Below are positions 18,398 to 27,173 of a DNA stretch of 64,000 nucleotides, in pieces. The translations under genes and the position numbers were made by a program. The notes beneath the pieces are model-generated. The model made no database searches, was not told where the DNA came from, and worked only from the letters and a program-made list of their open reading frames with translations. Every line of letters begins with the position of its first letter. Positions within the stretch are counted from its first letter, which is position 1. Source of the DNA: Methanotrichaceae archaeon (GTDB taxonomy: Archaea > Halobacteriota > Methanosarcinia > Methanotrichales > Methanotrichaceae); the NCBI GenBank assembly GCA_013178225.1, contig JABLXE010000003.1:62001-126000 (forward strand), written 5' to 3'.

Positions 18398-19510
18398 ATG
18401 ACCCTGCTACTTAAGACGGCGGCTCTCAGCGTGGACTTTGATCCGGACAAGCACGATCTCAAAGCCCATGGGGCACTGGCGTTAATGGTCCAGCCGGTCC
18501 TGAAAATGATGAACCAAAGGCTCTGCGAGGAAAAGCCGGCCCTGGTCAGAGAGACGGACATAGTTGCCTCCACTTGGCTTCCCCCTATTCCAAGCGGGCC
18601 TTTTCGAAGGCTGCTGTTAAATGAAGCCAAGATCGCCATCGGTAGACCAATTCCACAGACGGTCTCCATAGAGGTGACGCGACAGTGCGGGGCCAGATGC
18701 GATCACTGCCTGATTCGAGAGGGAGAAGGGGAGCTGTCTTCAGAGCAGATCAAAAGCGTCATCGATCAGGCGCTGGATCTTGGCGCATGCATCATCACCT
18801 TCACCGAGGGAGACCCGCTTCTGCGCGAGGACATTATTGATTTGATACGCCACGTCGATCCGGAACGCGCTGTGGTCAACCTCTTTACTCCGGGCCTTGA
18901 TCTGACGAAAGAGCGGGCAGAAGAGCTGAAGAAAGCCGGTTTGTACAATCTGATAATCGGAGTTTACAGCACCGTTCCGGAAGAGCACGACCGCGTTCGC
19001 GGCCTCGAGGGTGCGCACCAAAGGGCGGTAGAGGCCATAAAAACGGCTCTATCCGCAGGCCTGATGGTGACCATGGCCGCTCACGTCAAATCGGGGGATG
19101 TCGATCGAATACCCGATCTGTACCAGTTCGCAGCTGAGCTTGGTGTACAGGAGCTGTCCATCTGGGAGGGAATGCCCAGGAATCCCGAAGAGCAGATAAC
19201 CCAGATCGAGCGCGAGAAGATTATCGACCTTTACCGGAAGATCAACTCCACTCCCGGCGGCCCCCGCCTGTTTGCCAACACCTACTTCGAAGGACAGATG
19301 ATGGGCTGTATGGCCGGCCGCAGGTGGCTGCATGTGGCCGTGGACGGATCGGTCAGGGCCTGTCCCTATCTCAAAGAGAGCTTCGGAAATGTGCTGGATT
19401 GTCCCATAAAGGAGATCTGGAAGGCCATCAGAAGATCCAAGGAGTTCGAGGGATTTGTGAGCGGCTGTCCGGCCCAGAACCTCTATCTCCAGGATCTCCA
19501 GCCGAGGTAG
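18398..19510 (+). CDS. Radical SAM / SPASM-like protein
   Basis: 370 residues. After a 70-residue leader, the cluster motif CGARCDHC (CxxxCxxC, about residues 93-100) follows SIEVTRQ. The TEGDPLL segment replaces the common GGEP motif, and a C-terminal SPASM-like part contains MGCMAGRRWLHVAVDGSVRA followed by CPYLKESFGNV and a further cysteine (SGCPA). Such proteins act in cofactor or peptide modification (MoaA/PqqE/heme d1-like), but the substrate is not identifiable. GAAGG lies four bases before the ATG. It is divergent from argG and stands alone. Confidence 0.82.
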   Translation: MTLLLKTAALSVDFDPDKHDLKAHGALALMVQPVLKMMNQRLCEEKPALVRETDIVASTWLPPIPSGPFRRLLLNEAKIAIGRPIPQTVSIEVTRQCGARCDHCLIREGEGELSSEQIKSVIDQALDLGACIITFTEGDPLLREDIIDLIRHVDPERAVVNLFTPGLDLTKERAEELKKAGLYNLIIGVYSTVPEEHDRVRGLEGAHQRAVEAIKTALSAGLMVTMAAHVKSGDVDRIPDLYQFAAELGVQELSIWEGMPRNPEEQITQIEREKIIDLYRKINSTPGGPRLFANTYFEGQMMGCMAGRRWLHVAVDGSVRACPYLKESFGNVLDCPIKEIWKAIRRSKEFEGFVSGCPAQNLYLQDLQPR

Positions 19511-19699
19511 GTGGGGTCCAGCCTTTAAGCGTCTCACCTTTTTATAATCGAGTTACGCTATTATCAATACTGCCAATATAATAATAGTATCAAGGATCTT
19601 CTCGTTTCTGTGTAGTCGAATCTGAGTAGTCAAATCCCGAATATTAGTTATGGAAAATTATTAGTAGAGACATGGGCTCTATCAGATATGAGGTAGGAT

Positions 19700-20338
19700 A
19701 TGGGTGTCATCAACAGCCTCAAGTGTAACCTTGGGGCTTGGATACGAAGGATTTTCAAGAAGAAGAGGGCAAAGATCGGGCTTTACGGTCCGCCCAATGC
19801 TGGAAAGACCACTCTGGCCAACAGAATCGTGCATGATTGGAGCGATGGCGGCAGCCTGGGAACGGTCTCCAGCATCCCCCATGAGACCAGAAGGGCCGTT
19901 CGCCGTGAGGGCGTAATCATCAACGGCAACGGATCGAGCATAGAACTGGATATCGTGGATACTCCCGGCATGGCCACCAAGATCGACTTCATGGAGTTTA
20001 TGGCCTATGGCATGAGCGAAGAAGAGGCCAAGAAAAGGGCTAAAGAAGCCACTGAAGGCGTAATTGAAGCCATAAAATGGCTCGACGATCTGGACGGAGT
20101 CTTGCTGGTGATGGATGCCACCGAAGACCCCTACACGCAGGTCAATGTGACGGTGATCGGAAACATGGAGGCCAGAGGGCTGCCTCTATTGATTGTGGCC
20201 AACAAGATCGATCTGCCTGAGTCCTCACCGGCTCGGATCAAGGCGGCATTTCCGCAGCACAACATGGTGACGATCTCGGCCCTGGAAGGATCGAACATAG
20301 ATGAGCTGTATCAGGCAATAGCCGCCAACTTTGGGTGA
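19700..20338 (+). CDS. Era-like GTP-binding protein of the DUF2073 cluster
   Basis: 212 residues. G1 GPPNAGKTT (about 30-38), G3 DTPG (about 89-92), G4 NKID (about 161-164) and G5 SALEG are intact, so it should bind and hydrolyse GTP. An N-terminal basic helix precedes the G domain. In archaea this GTPase is found with DUF2073 and a zinc-ribbon protein, as here (4-base gap, then directly abutting stop and start). I recall the partners being annotated OapB/ArvB-like and OapC/ArvC-like. The process they serve is not established. Start ATG has GAGGTAGGAT just upstream. Confidence 0.85.
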   Translation: MGVINSLKCNLGAWIRRIFKKKRAKIGLYGPPNAGKTTLANRIVHDWSDGGSLGTVSSIPHETRRAVRREGVIINGNGSSIELDIVDTPGMATKIDFMEFMAYGMSEEEAKKRAKEATEGVIEAIKWLDDLDGVLLVMDATEDPYTQVNVTVIGNMEARGLPLLIVANKIDLPESSPARIKAAFPQHNMVTISALEGSNIDELYQAIAANFG

Positions 20339-20342
20339 TCGG

Positions 20343-20702
20343 ATGCAAGAAGTGCAGATGGATCTCATCTCCGGGGAGAAGCTGGAGAAGATGACCTCCA
20401 TGGAGAAGATCAGGCTCATCCTGGACAAGGTAAAGACCGGGAGGATCGTGGTCCTGGAAAGCGGCCTTTCTCCGGATGAGGAAGTCAGGCTGATAGAGAT
20501 GACCATGACCGAGATTCGGGTGGATGAGTTTTCCGGAATCGAAATCGAGAGCTACCCCACCAAGAAAGGAGGCTCTTTCTTCGACAAGCTCCTGGGCAAA
20601 GCCGGCAAGGGCCGAATGACGGTCATAGGTCCTGCCAATCAGCTGCGCACCATCGAGAAGGACCAGTACCAGATAAGCACTAAGGTATCTGTGGGAGACT
20701 AG
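20343..20702 (+). CDS. DUF2073 protein (OapB/ArvB-like)
   Basis: 119 residues (MQEVQMDLISGEKLEKMTSM, then KIRLILDKVKTGRIVVLESG). The family forms a compact alpha-beta fold. Its only consistent clue is constant linkage to the Era-like GTPase 4 bases upstream and the zinc-ribbon gene that starts right after its stop codon. A role as RNA- or GTPase-partner is plausible from the name of the bacterial OLE-RNA-binding relative, but is not visible in this sequence. Confidence 0.82.
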   Translation: MQEVQMDLISGEKLEKMTSMEKIRLILDKVKTGRIVVLESGLSPDEEVRLIEMTMTEIRVDEFSGIEIESYPTKKGGSFFDKLLGKAGKGRMTVIGPANQLRTIEKDQYQISTKVSVGD

Positions 20703-21185
20703 ATGCCTCATATCTGCACCAGGTGCAACAGCTCCTTTGATTCGGGCGAGGATATATTGAAGGGCTGCCCGGTCTGCGGCTGGAAGAAGTTCATGTTCAT
20801 GAAGCGAAGGCCGGAGGACGTCGATGACAGGGCATCTGGGCAGCTCATAAGTCAGGCCATGGGCGTGAAGATTCCGCCCAGAAAGACGGCTCAAGGCGTT
20901 CCTGAAAGCCGGGGTGCATCCGAGGGGGTAGCTGCCAGACCACCGCCGGCCCGCCAGGTGCCAGAAAAAGTGCCAGGAAAACTGTCTCCTGTCCCTGGGG
21001 CCTCGAACGTATCAGAAGGACGGTCTCAGGCAGACAAGCTGGAGAGCATAAAGATCATGCAGCCTGGAAGCTACGAACTCAATCTGCCTTCTCTCTTCGA
21101 GAGGGAAGAGCTGATAATGGCGGCCAAAGACGGGACTTACTTCATCGACCTTTCTTCAGCCTTCAAGAAAGGCAAAAAAGAATGA
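20703..21185 (+). CDS. Zinc-ribbon protein (OapC/ArvC-like, COG3364 type)
   Basis: 160 residues. An N-terminal zinc ribbon (CTRCNSSF and GCPVCGW, residues 5-23) is joined by a proline- and glycine-rich linker (about 57-110, low complexity) to a C-terminal strand-rich tail ending in YFIDLSSAFKKGKK. It starts with the base after the DUF2073 stop, completing a three-gene operon. The tail likely docks to a partner; the function is unknown. Confidence 0.82.
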   Translation: MPHICTRCNSSFDSGEDILKGCPVCGWKKFMFMKRRPEDVDDRASGQLISQAMGVKIPPRKTAQGVPESRGASEGVAARPPPARQVPEKVPGKLSPVPGASNVSEGRSQADKLESIKIMQPGSYELNLPSLFEREELIMAAKDGTYFIDLSSAFKKGKKE

Positions 21186-21186
21186 G

Positions 21187-21336
21187 TTACGGCTGCACCC
21201 GGACTACGATCTCTTGGCAATCTTTTTCTACGCCGCGAAGGGTTTGAGCCATTGCGGTGACTGCATTGCCGATGATCTCTTGAGTGAATTCGTTAAGAGT
21301 TATGCCCTTGCCGTCCACTGTCAGCTCGACCTTCAT
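21187..21336 (-). CDS. Small conserved-looking protein, 49 residues
   Basis: A complete short gene: ATG at 21334-21336, TAA at 21187-21189. The product begins MKVELTVDGKGITLNEF and ends EIVVRVQP, a beta-helix-beta arrangement, and residue use is typical of coding DNA. AGGAG with seven bases to the ATG is a good ribosome binding site. I recall similar 50-60 residue proteins in methanogens, with no function assigned. It ends two bases beyond the zinc-ribbon gene on the other strand, so the two converge. Confidence 0.72.
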   Translation of the reverse strand: MKVELTVDGKGITLNEFTQEIIGNAVTAMAQTLRGVEKDCQEIVVRVQP

Positions 21337-21397
21337 CTCCTGGCTCCTGAGGTCCGAATTGCTCTTGTGAATCCTTGCTTCTTGCGAATTGCTTGGT

Positions 21398-21802
21398 TTA
21401 AGACCCGCCGAATATGGCTATTGCCGGGGTGTATACAGCGTTGGCAGATATGGCCTGCGGCAAGGTGAACACGGTATTGGCTTCAGCGGTCACGTTGGAA
21501 TTCCTGATGGAGAAGCTGGGGGTGACCGTTATGGGTGACGAGCCCTGAATGAAGGTTGCGGCTACCGAGGCGGTCTTCTTCTGGTTTAAGGTGCTGAGAT
21601 CGATGACATCGCTGCTCACTTTTCCGCCCAGAGCAGCGGGAGGAATGGTGGGCATGGTGGCTGTGAGCTGGGGAAGAGTTATGGGTTCCAGGGACACTTT
21701 CTTTCCCAGAGTGCTTAGGTCGATTGCGTTTTGAGCGCTGGCAGTGGCCAGGGCACCGGCAAGCAATGCCGAGACAACTAGAACTGTGAGAATGAACTTC
21801 AT
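21398..21802 (-). CDS. Secreted protein of unknown function
   Basis: 134 residues. A signal peptide (about 1-23, ILTVLVVSALLAGALATASA) is followed by an Ala/Thr/Ser/Pro-rich body. A short internal repeat is visible: AIDLSTLGKK near the mature start and VIDLSTLNQKK about 40 residues later. Nothing suggests an enzyme. AGGAGGT six bases before the ATG is a strong ribosome binding site, suggesting good expression. Confidence 0.7.
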   Translation of the reverse strand: MKFILTVLVVSALLAGALATASAQNAIDLSTLGKKVSLEPITLPQLTATMPTIPPAALGGKVSSDVIDLSTLNQKKTASVAATFIQGSSPITVTPSFSIRNSNVTAEANTVFTLPQAISANAVYTPAIAIFGGS

Positions 21803-22158
21803 TTATGAACCTCCTTATCCAATGGGTATGGATGTACCCCTCTGATTCTGGTAATTGGGCTTTACCCATTTATTCCTTTTGCTGAAAGATTTAGCCGGTC
21901 ATATTATTATAACTATTCGTAGTCGTCATCTATCCATTAATTAGATATCGTGCTATGATGATACCTATGTTGAAGAACGCTCCAATAAGAGGCGGCAATC
22001 ATGAGGAGATCGTGGGGCGTGAAAGCAATGACAACGCCTGCTAGCTTCGTAGGCGGCGAGGCCAAGGCCGTGGGCCATGCAACCGAGCGCTGAAAATCTC
22101 AAGAAGCCTATCATATCAAGAAGCCTATCATAATTTGTCTCAAGCCAAAGAGAATTGA
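21803..22158. other. Divergent intergenic region
   Basis: About 355 bases between the secreted-protein gene and the esterase homologue. The left half is AT-rich and should contain the secreted gene's promoter. A 29-codon frame at 22001-22090 is too short to support. A 16-base direct repeat lies close to the esterase gene. Confidence 0.4.
22099..22131. repeat. 16-base tandem duplication
   Basis: TCAAGAAGCCTATCAT occurs at 22099-22114 and again at 22116-22131, separated by one base. It ends 27 bases before the start of the erythromycin-esterase-like gene and so falls in its promoter or leader. Confidence 0.75.
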
Positions 22159-23466
22159 ATGACTCCCACTCCAGCTCATACGACGCTCGACGATTGGATT
22201 GCGGACGAGGCAGTTCCCTTCTCCGTCGATTCGCCCCTGTCCTTCAGCGCCGCAGTTGACGGGCTGATGGCCTCGCTCGGCCGCTGTGTGGAGCTGCTGG
22301 GCTTGGGCGAAGCCCTTCACGGCGGAGAAGATATCCTGAGGCTTCGCAACCGGCTCTTCCAGCGCCTGGTGCAGAATCACGGCTTTTGCGCCATTGCCAC
22401 CGAGAGCAGTTTCCCGAGAGCGCATGCGGTGAACGAGTACCTGGCCGGCCGGGGCCCGGCATGTTATGAGGATGTAAAGGTGGCCGGGTTTAGCCACGGC
22501 TTTGGCCGACTGGAAGCGAATCGAAAACTCGTGGAGTGGATGAAGAGCTACAACGCCGATCCGGCAAACCGCATCAAGCTCCGGTTTCACGGATTCGACA
22601 GCCCGAGCGAGATGACCTCGACGGATAGCCCACGAGGGGTACTGCATTTTGTTCTCAATTACCTGGAGTCGGTTGACGGCGCCAGCGGCCGGGAGCATCG
22701 AGAGCGGATCGAGTCGCTTCTGGGGCAGGACGCCGATTGGGAGAACCCGGAGGCGATGATGGATCCTGCGAAATCAATTGGACTGTCGCCAGCCGCAACT
22801 GCACTCCGGATTGAAACCGAGGAACTCATATCGCAGCTTCGAATGCGCCGTCCCGAACTGGTGGCAAAAAGCGGCGAAGGACCCTATCTGGAGGCGGTGC
22901 AGTATGCCTCTGTGGCGCGGCAGCTGCTGAACTATCATGCCGCTTTAGCGAAAAAAACGGAGATGGGAAGGCGAATCGCCGAAGGTCTGGGCTTGCGTGA
23001 TCTTATGATGGCTGATAACCTGGATTATATCGTGTCCTGTGAACGCAACCGGGGAAAAGTTTTGGCCTTTGCCCACAACAGCCATCTGCAGCTGGGAAGG
23101 GCACAGTGGCAGCTGGGACCGCATTCGCTTGTCTGGTGGCCAGCGGGATCGCATCTCAGGGAGATGTTAGGAAAGCGCTATGCCGTAATCGGAACTGCGG
23201 TGGGCGTCTCAGAGGACAACGGCATCGGCCGTCCGGAATCCGGAACCCTTGAGGAGCGGCTCACTGCCGCGCCGGGGCCAGCGCGGTTCATTCCAACTCA
23301 CCTGGGCCAGGGGTTTTCCGCCTCAGAAGTCGCAGCTCTTCCGGTTCGCTCGGGCAGCGCAAAGAACCAGACCTACTTTCCACTAACGCCTCAGAGCCTG
23401 AGAGACTTCGATTTCCTGGCGGTACTGGACCTGTCGACCTACAGCCTCGGCGGGCCGGTCCTCTAG
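22159..23466 (+). CDS. Erythromycin esterase family protein
   Basis: 435 residues. Motifs of the family: GLGEALHGGED (about 47-57, with the catalytic Glu and His of Ere enzymes), IATESSFPRA, RDLMMADNLDYIV and LAFAHNSHLQLG (second active-site His). In resistant bacteria Ere enzymes open the macrolide lactone; most environmental members have unknown esterase-like substrates, and in a methanogen this need not be resistance. No ribosome binding site is obvious. It may have been gained from bacteria, as its neighbours do not share its theme, but I cannot test this. Confidence 0.85.
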   Translation: MTPTPAHTTLDDWIADEAVPFSVDSPLSFSAAVDGLMASLGRCVELLGLGEALHGGEDILRLRNRLFQRLVQNHGFCAIATESSFPRAHAVNEYLAGRGPACYEDVKVAGFSHGFGRLEANRKLVEWMKSYNADPANRIKLRFHGFDSPSEMTSTDSPRGVLHFVLNYLESVDGASGREHRERIESLLGQDADWENPEAMMDPAKSIGLSPAATALRIETEELISQLRMRRPELVAKSGEGPYLEAVQYASVARQLLNYHAALAKKTEMGRRIAEGLGLRDLMMADNLDYIVSCERNRGKVLAFAHNSHLQLGRAQWQLGPHSLVWWPAGSHLREMLGKRYAVIGTAVGVSEDNGIGRPESGTLEERLTAAPGPARFIPTHLGQGFSASEVAALPVRSGSAKNQTYFPLTPQSLRDFDFLAVLDLSTYSLGGPVL

Positions 23467-23524
23467 CGAAAGAGCATGCCTACTGAAAATCAAAAAATTG
23501 GATGAGGATTGGGATCTTCGATTA

Positions 23525-23980
23525 TTACAGGATGCTGAAGAAGATCTTGATAGCCTCTCCGCTTGACAAAGCTGCAGCCAGCTTGAGCCTTGCGCCCAGG
23601 GTGTTCCCCTGAATCTTCACCTGTCCTGCCTTTTCTGCCTCCTTATAGGCAGCAGCAGGGTCGTTTGAGTTTTCTATCCTGCGGATTGCATCCTCCTGAG
23701 CATACACCTCTATCGTTGGATTCTCGATGACTCCGCTCTCTGCTCTCACGATCTTCGCGTCCCTGGTCTCAAAGCCCCATTGTATTGTGCTGCTGTTGTT
23801 GAGAAGTATGGTGATGTCCATTCTTTCATCACCCAGAAGAGCTTTTAAGACTGACGGAGCCTGATCGATCTTCTGGTTATAGCTATCTATGCTACTTTGA
23901 AGATTGTTCAAATCGACTAACGCCATGGCCAGGGATGAGCTCAAGAGGATCAGGGCTGATAGAATTAATAGCGATCTCAT
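23525..23980 (-). CDS. Secreted SCP2-like lipid-binding domain protein
   Basis: 151 residues from ATG 23980. A signal peptide (LLILSALILLSSSLAMA) precedes a small domain. Its end, NDPAAAYKEAEKAGQVKIQG followed by ARLKLAAALSSG, resembles the sterol carrier protein 2 pattern in which a short hydrophobic tunnel binds lipids. The central ITILLNNSSTIQWGFE strand fits too. Substrate and place (membrane surface) are inferred. The longer frame that begins at 24055 would put 25 residues before the signal and is rejected. Confidence 0.6.
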   Translation of the reverse strand: MRSLLILSALILLSSSLAMALVDLNNLQSSIDSYNQKIDQAPSVLKALLGDERMDITILLNNSSTIQWGFETRDAKIVRAESGVIENPTIEVYAQEDAIRRIENSNDPAAAYKEAEKAGQVKIQGNTLGARLKLAAALSSGEAIKIFFSIL

Positions 23981-24220
23981 ATAAATACAAAAGCGTTTGA
24001 ACACATAAAAATTTTTCCTGAAATGTTTTCGGATCTTAGAACCAGGAGAGCCCAATCTCGAATCCAGAAGATTTGACCCTGATTAGCCGGGGACAGAGCA
24101 ATGGATCCACCTTGTGATGCCCCCAACCGTGCTTTTTCAAAAGCTGTAATCCCCAGGGCCCAAATGCCGGAGATATCTTCATAAATTGGAAAATAAAATG
24201 GAATATGGATGGGGAAAGAC

Positions 24221-24826
24221 ATGGGCAAATTCGCAGCACAAGTGGCAGCCCTGATCCTGGTGCTGACTATATCTATGGCGACCTGCATTGTGACCTGTTC
24301 TTCGGCACCTGACGAAGCCGTCGGGCGGGTGGTGACGGTGGTCTCGGGCGATTCCTTTGGCATTGAATTGAAGCTGATTGATCCGAGAGCAAACCCAATT
24401 GACAGTGTAAAGCTTGCAGATATCGAATCTCCATCAACCATCTTTCCAGAGGGAAAGACGGCCAAAAAGTATGCCGCCTCGCTTCTCAAAAATAAGACCG
24501 TTTATCTGGATATAGACGATAGTGTGGCTAGCGGCCGGAATGAATTCAACCAGCTGGTGTGCGTGGTTTACCTGATGGATGACCAATCCCGGCCGGTTTG
24601 GCCGCCTGTAAATCGAATACTGGTGGATTCCGGCTACGCCACGCTCAAGGATGACCAAAAGAACGAATTCAACAGCACAACCTGGTGGCAGGAGCCTGTC
24701 TTTCCGAAGATAGATATCAGGTCGAAGCTGATCGATCAATCGCAAAAGGCCGTTAGCGAAAACAAGGTTTTGGAGATAGACCCCAATTCCTCGATGATCA
24801 GCATCGGGTATCGAAGAAGCCTGTAG
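24221..24826 (+). CDS. Secreted SNase-like (thermonuclease fold) protein, probably inactive
   Basis: 201 residues. A signal peptide (VAALILVLTISMATC) is followed by a staphylococcal-nuclease-like OB fold: VVTVVSGDSFGIEL, VKLADIESPS, GKTAKKYAASLLKNKTVYLD. In active nucleases the VRL arginine and the PE glutamate are catalytic; here they are Lys and Ser, so hydrolysis of nucleic acid is doubtful. A binding role outside the cell is more likely. Start ATG 24221 has GGGGA about six bases upstream; an ATG at 24209 is the alternative. Confidence 0.6.
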   Translation: MGKFAAQVAALILVLTISMATCIVTCSSAPDEAVGRVVTVVSGDSFGIELKLIDPRANPIDSVKLADIESPSTIFPEGKTAKKYAASLLKNKTVYLDIDDSVASGRNEFNQLVCVVYLMDDQSRPVWPPVNRILVDSGYATLKDDQKNEFNSTTWWQEPVFPKIDIRSKLIDQSQKAVSENKVLEIDPNSSMISIGYRRSL

Positions 24827-25034
24827 GCTTTGCAGCTCTAAAGCTGCTTTCTGAGTTCAATTAAGCAATACCGGGGCCGAAGTGCAAATAGACCGCGCAG
24901 ACCGGCAAGGATAGAAGAAGGATAGAAGTTCCCCAGGGGACCGCTCCAGGTAGCCAGGGGAACCGCCAGGGGCTCTAAGATTCGGGAAAGATTATTTATC
25001 CGTCTTATCCCGATAATATATCAGGTGCAAAAAA

Positions 25035-25547
25035 ATGAAGATCTTGAACGAATCTGAAGCCGTGGCCCTTTCAGCTCCTTTCGTCTACACCCTGATATCG
25101 TCGCTGGATAGGGAGGGGCGGCCAAATGTCATGGGAGCCTCCTGGGCAACCCAAACGTCCTTTCAGCCGTTTCTGTGGCTGATCTCTATCGATAGACGCC
25201 GCTACTCGCATGCCGGAATCGACATGCACAAGGAGTTCGTGCTTCATTTTCCCTCAGAAGAGCAGGCTGAGGCCGCCTGGGTTTGCGGCACCAGGTCGGG
25301 ACGCGATGAGGACAAGATAAAATCATCCGGCTTCAGGCTTTTGCCTTCCCGAAGCGTGAAGGTCCCGACAATTGATGGAGTAACCGCAGCATTTGAGTGC
25401 AGAGTCGTGAACCAGATTGAGACCGGCGATCACACCGTCTTCGTCGGTGAGGTGGTGGGGATCAGCGGCAGCCCGGAGAAGGCCAGGCATCTTTTTGTGT
25501 CTTCGGACCGCAAGCTGTTTGCAGTGGCAGGAACGGGGAAGCAATAG
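25035..25547 (+). CDS. Flavin reductase-like (flavoredoxin) protein
   Basis: 170 residues. The FMN-binding split-barrel pattern is present: SAPFVYTLISSLDREGRPNV, GASWATQTSFQPFLWLISI, VLHFPSEEQAEA, then FECRVVNQIETGDHTVFVGE. Members transfer electrons between NADH or ferredoxin and flavin, or act as flavoredoxins. A TATA-like GATTATTTATCC and TATATC lie within 45 bases of the ATG. It is not in an obvious operon. Confidence 0.85.
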   Translation: MKILNESEAVALSAPFVYTLISSLDREGRPNVMGASWATQTSFQPFLWLISIDRRRYSHAGIDMHKEFVLHFPSEEQAEAAWVCGTRSGRDEDKIKSSGFRLLPSRSVKVPTIDGVTAAFECRVVNQIETGDHTVFVGEVVGISGSPEKARHLFVSSDRKLFAVAGTGKQ

Positions 25548-25763
25548 CCGCCGAAATTTGCAAGTAAGGCAACCGCGGGGCAGTCCTTTGGACCCACTAT
25601 CGTCTTGGCCTTATGCCTTGAGGAAGCGGGTCCGGAAAAAGCGACATTTTCCCGCAGCAAGATGCCCTGCAACAGACGCATTATGGAATATTTATGGGAT
25701 CGGGAAGGCTTATATCTCGCACCCGGCTAGTCCATCATCTTTAAGGACAGGCGGTCATCCCCG

Positions 25764-26342
25764 ATGGCAGAAAGGAACCTGCAAATCTTCGATGAAATTG
25801 CTGATATTGTCGAGAAGGCCGAGCTGGCGAAGGTTTTAGCTGCGGAGCTGGCCAGGTTCTCGATTTATGATATTATGAAGATTGCCGGCGAATTGCATAG
25901 GGAGATCGATCTCCTGCCGTCACCTTACCGCGAGAAGTCGCATCCTTACTTCGTGGAGCAGCTTTTCGGCCGGTACCAAAAGATCATGACGATGCGCTCA
26001 AAAGGCGATTTTCAGGGCTTGAGAGGACGGATAGGCAATTTGAGCATATACCGGGAATTCTGCAGTGCCGAAAGCAGGCATATCAAAGAGATCGGGGATG
26101 ATGAAGGAGACGAGGATGCAGAATACCGCCAGTTTTCCAGCCTGTATTATTTCCTGATAAGCTGCTTTTACATGTTCGTGATAGAGGAACCCGGGCATCC
26201 GGTAGGCACTCCGTTTCCCGGAGGATTCGCGGTCCTTCATTGCGGCAATGACTATTATTGTCCTATACGCGATAAGGAAGCGGATGTGTTGTTTTCGATC
26301 AGCAACTTCTGCCCTGCAAAACAGGATGAGAGCAACAGATGA
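25764..26342 (+). CDS. UPF0305 / DUF2115 family protein
   Basis: 192 residues. The C-terminal signature CPIRDKEADVLFSISNFCPA, with several cysteines (LHCGNDYYCPIRD before it), is that of the methanogen-only DUF2115 family and may bind a metal or cluster. The N-terminal half is helical (FDEIADIVEKAELAKVLAAE). Function is unknown. It is followed by about 250 bases of unassigned DNA and a long tandem repeat. Confidence 0.82.
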   Translation: MAERNLQIFDEIADIVEKAELAKVLAAELARFSIYDIMKIAGELHREIDLLPSPYREKSHPYFVEQLFGRYQKIMTMRSKGDFQGLRGRIGNLSIYREFCSAESRHIKEIGDDEGDEDAEYRQFSSLYYFLISCFYMFVIEEPGHPVGTPFPGGFAVLHCGNDYYCPIRDKEADVLFSISNFCPAKQDESNR

Positions 26343-26594
26343 AACAGATGAGATTTGGAATGATGATCAGGGCCGCCAACCAGCAGACGGTTCCTTTTGC
26401 CTTCGCTCTGCGGCTGAATGCCAACTTCTGCAATCTGAAAAGGAGAGAAGCATTCGCCGGTGTTCGCGCGGGTTCGCGGGATGGCGGCACTTTTCCACCT
26501 GACACCGCCCAGAGGGCCTCTGCGAGGCATTGGATGCAGTATGGAAACGAAATGGGACGGGAGAAAGGAAATGGGACTGGACAGCAGTCCTCAG
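26343..26594. other. Unassigned DNA before the tandem repeat
   Basis: No gene is supported. Frames that cross into the repeat array (up to 162 codons) stay open only because the repeat lacks stop codons in all three forward frames. Confidence 0.5.
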
Positions 26595-26793
26595 CAGAAA
26601 TCAGGCAGAAATCAGGCAGAAATCAGGCAGAAATCAGGCAGAAATCAGGCAGAAATCAGGCAGAAATCAGGCAGAAATCAGGCAGAAATCAGGCAGAAAT
26701 CAGGCAGAAATCAGGCAGAAAATCAGGCAGAAATCAGGCAGAAATCAGGCAGAAATCAGGCAGAAATCAGGCAGAAATCAGGCAAAAATCAAG
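26595..26793. repeat. 11-bp tandem repeat, about 18 copies
   Basis: Unit CAGAAATCAGG. Copies start at 26595 and recur every 11 bases to 26715; the twelfth is 12 bases (one extra A, 26716-26727); five further copies run to 26782 and a degenerate one (CAAAAATCAAG) ends at 26793. The near-perfect copies suggest recent slippage. Since 11 is not a multiple of 3, all three forward frames read the same peptide period of 11 residues. It lies between the UPF0305 gene and the initiator tRNA. Confidence 0.95.
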
Positions 26794-26890
26794 AAAACCG
26801 AAGCCGGCAGCAACGGAAATCCCTTGAGGCCTTCAGTGCTGCCTGGATATCGTAATAGCGGGTTACGAGTTCCGGTGATTATTCGATAAA

Positions 26891-26965
26891 TAGCGGGGAG
26901 TAGATTTGAACTACTGATCTACGGGTTATGAGCCCGTCGGGATATCCTGACTACCCTACCCCGCT
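26891..26965 (-). tRNA. Initiator tRNA-Met (CAT)
   Basis: 75 nt. Acceptor stem AGCGGGG/CCCCGCT with discriminator A. The anticodon arm is ACGGG-CTCATAA-CCCGT, anticodon CAT. The T arm is AGTAG-TTCAAAT-CTACT. The A1:T72 pair and the run of three G:C pairs next to the anticodon loop are marks of the initiator, not the elongator. CCA is not encoded, as is common in archaea. A TATA box lies upstream. Confidence 0.95.
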
Positions 26966-26997
26966 TCAGTGTTGACCACTACCCCTTCACATACTAG

Positions 26998-27007
26998 TGT
27001 ATAAAGC
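26998..27007 (-). promoter_or_regulatory. TATA box of the initiator tRNA gene
   Basis: On the minus strand the element reads GCTTTATACA, 35-42 bases before the mature 5' end at 26965. That places the transcription start a few bases before the tRNA. Confidence 0.6.
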
Positions 27008-27173
27008 TTGCGTATCAGGTCAGTCTCGAAGCTCCGGAAGAGAGGAATGGAACTGATCAATTCTGCTCCGCGGAAGATTTACCCTTCCGTGAGAAAGTTT
27101 ATATTATTTCAGATAGATTGAGGTACAACAAAAGGGGGAATGGGTTATCCGATATGTTTCAAGCCTGAGATTA

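Noticed and set aside
22001-22090. 29-codon frame before the esterase homologue
   Set aside because: Too short and without recognisable pattern.
26595-26793. CRISPR-like array
   Set aside because: The units abut without spacers and are only 11 bases, so it is a simple tandem repeat.
26339-26889. Overlapping forward frames of 119-162 codons through the tandem repeat
   Set aside because: They stay open only because the 11-bp repeat has no stop in any frame; no ribosome binding site or family resemblance.
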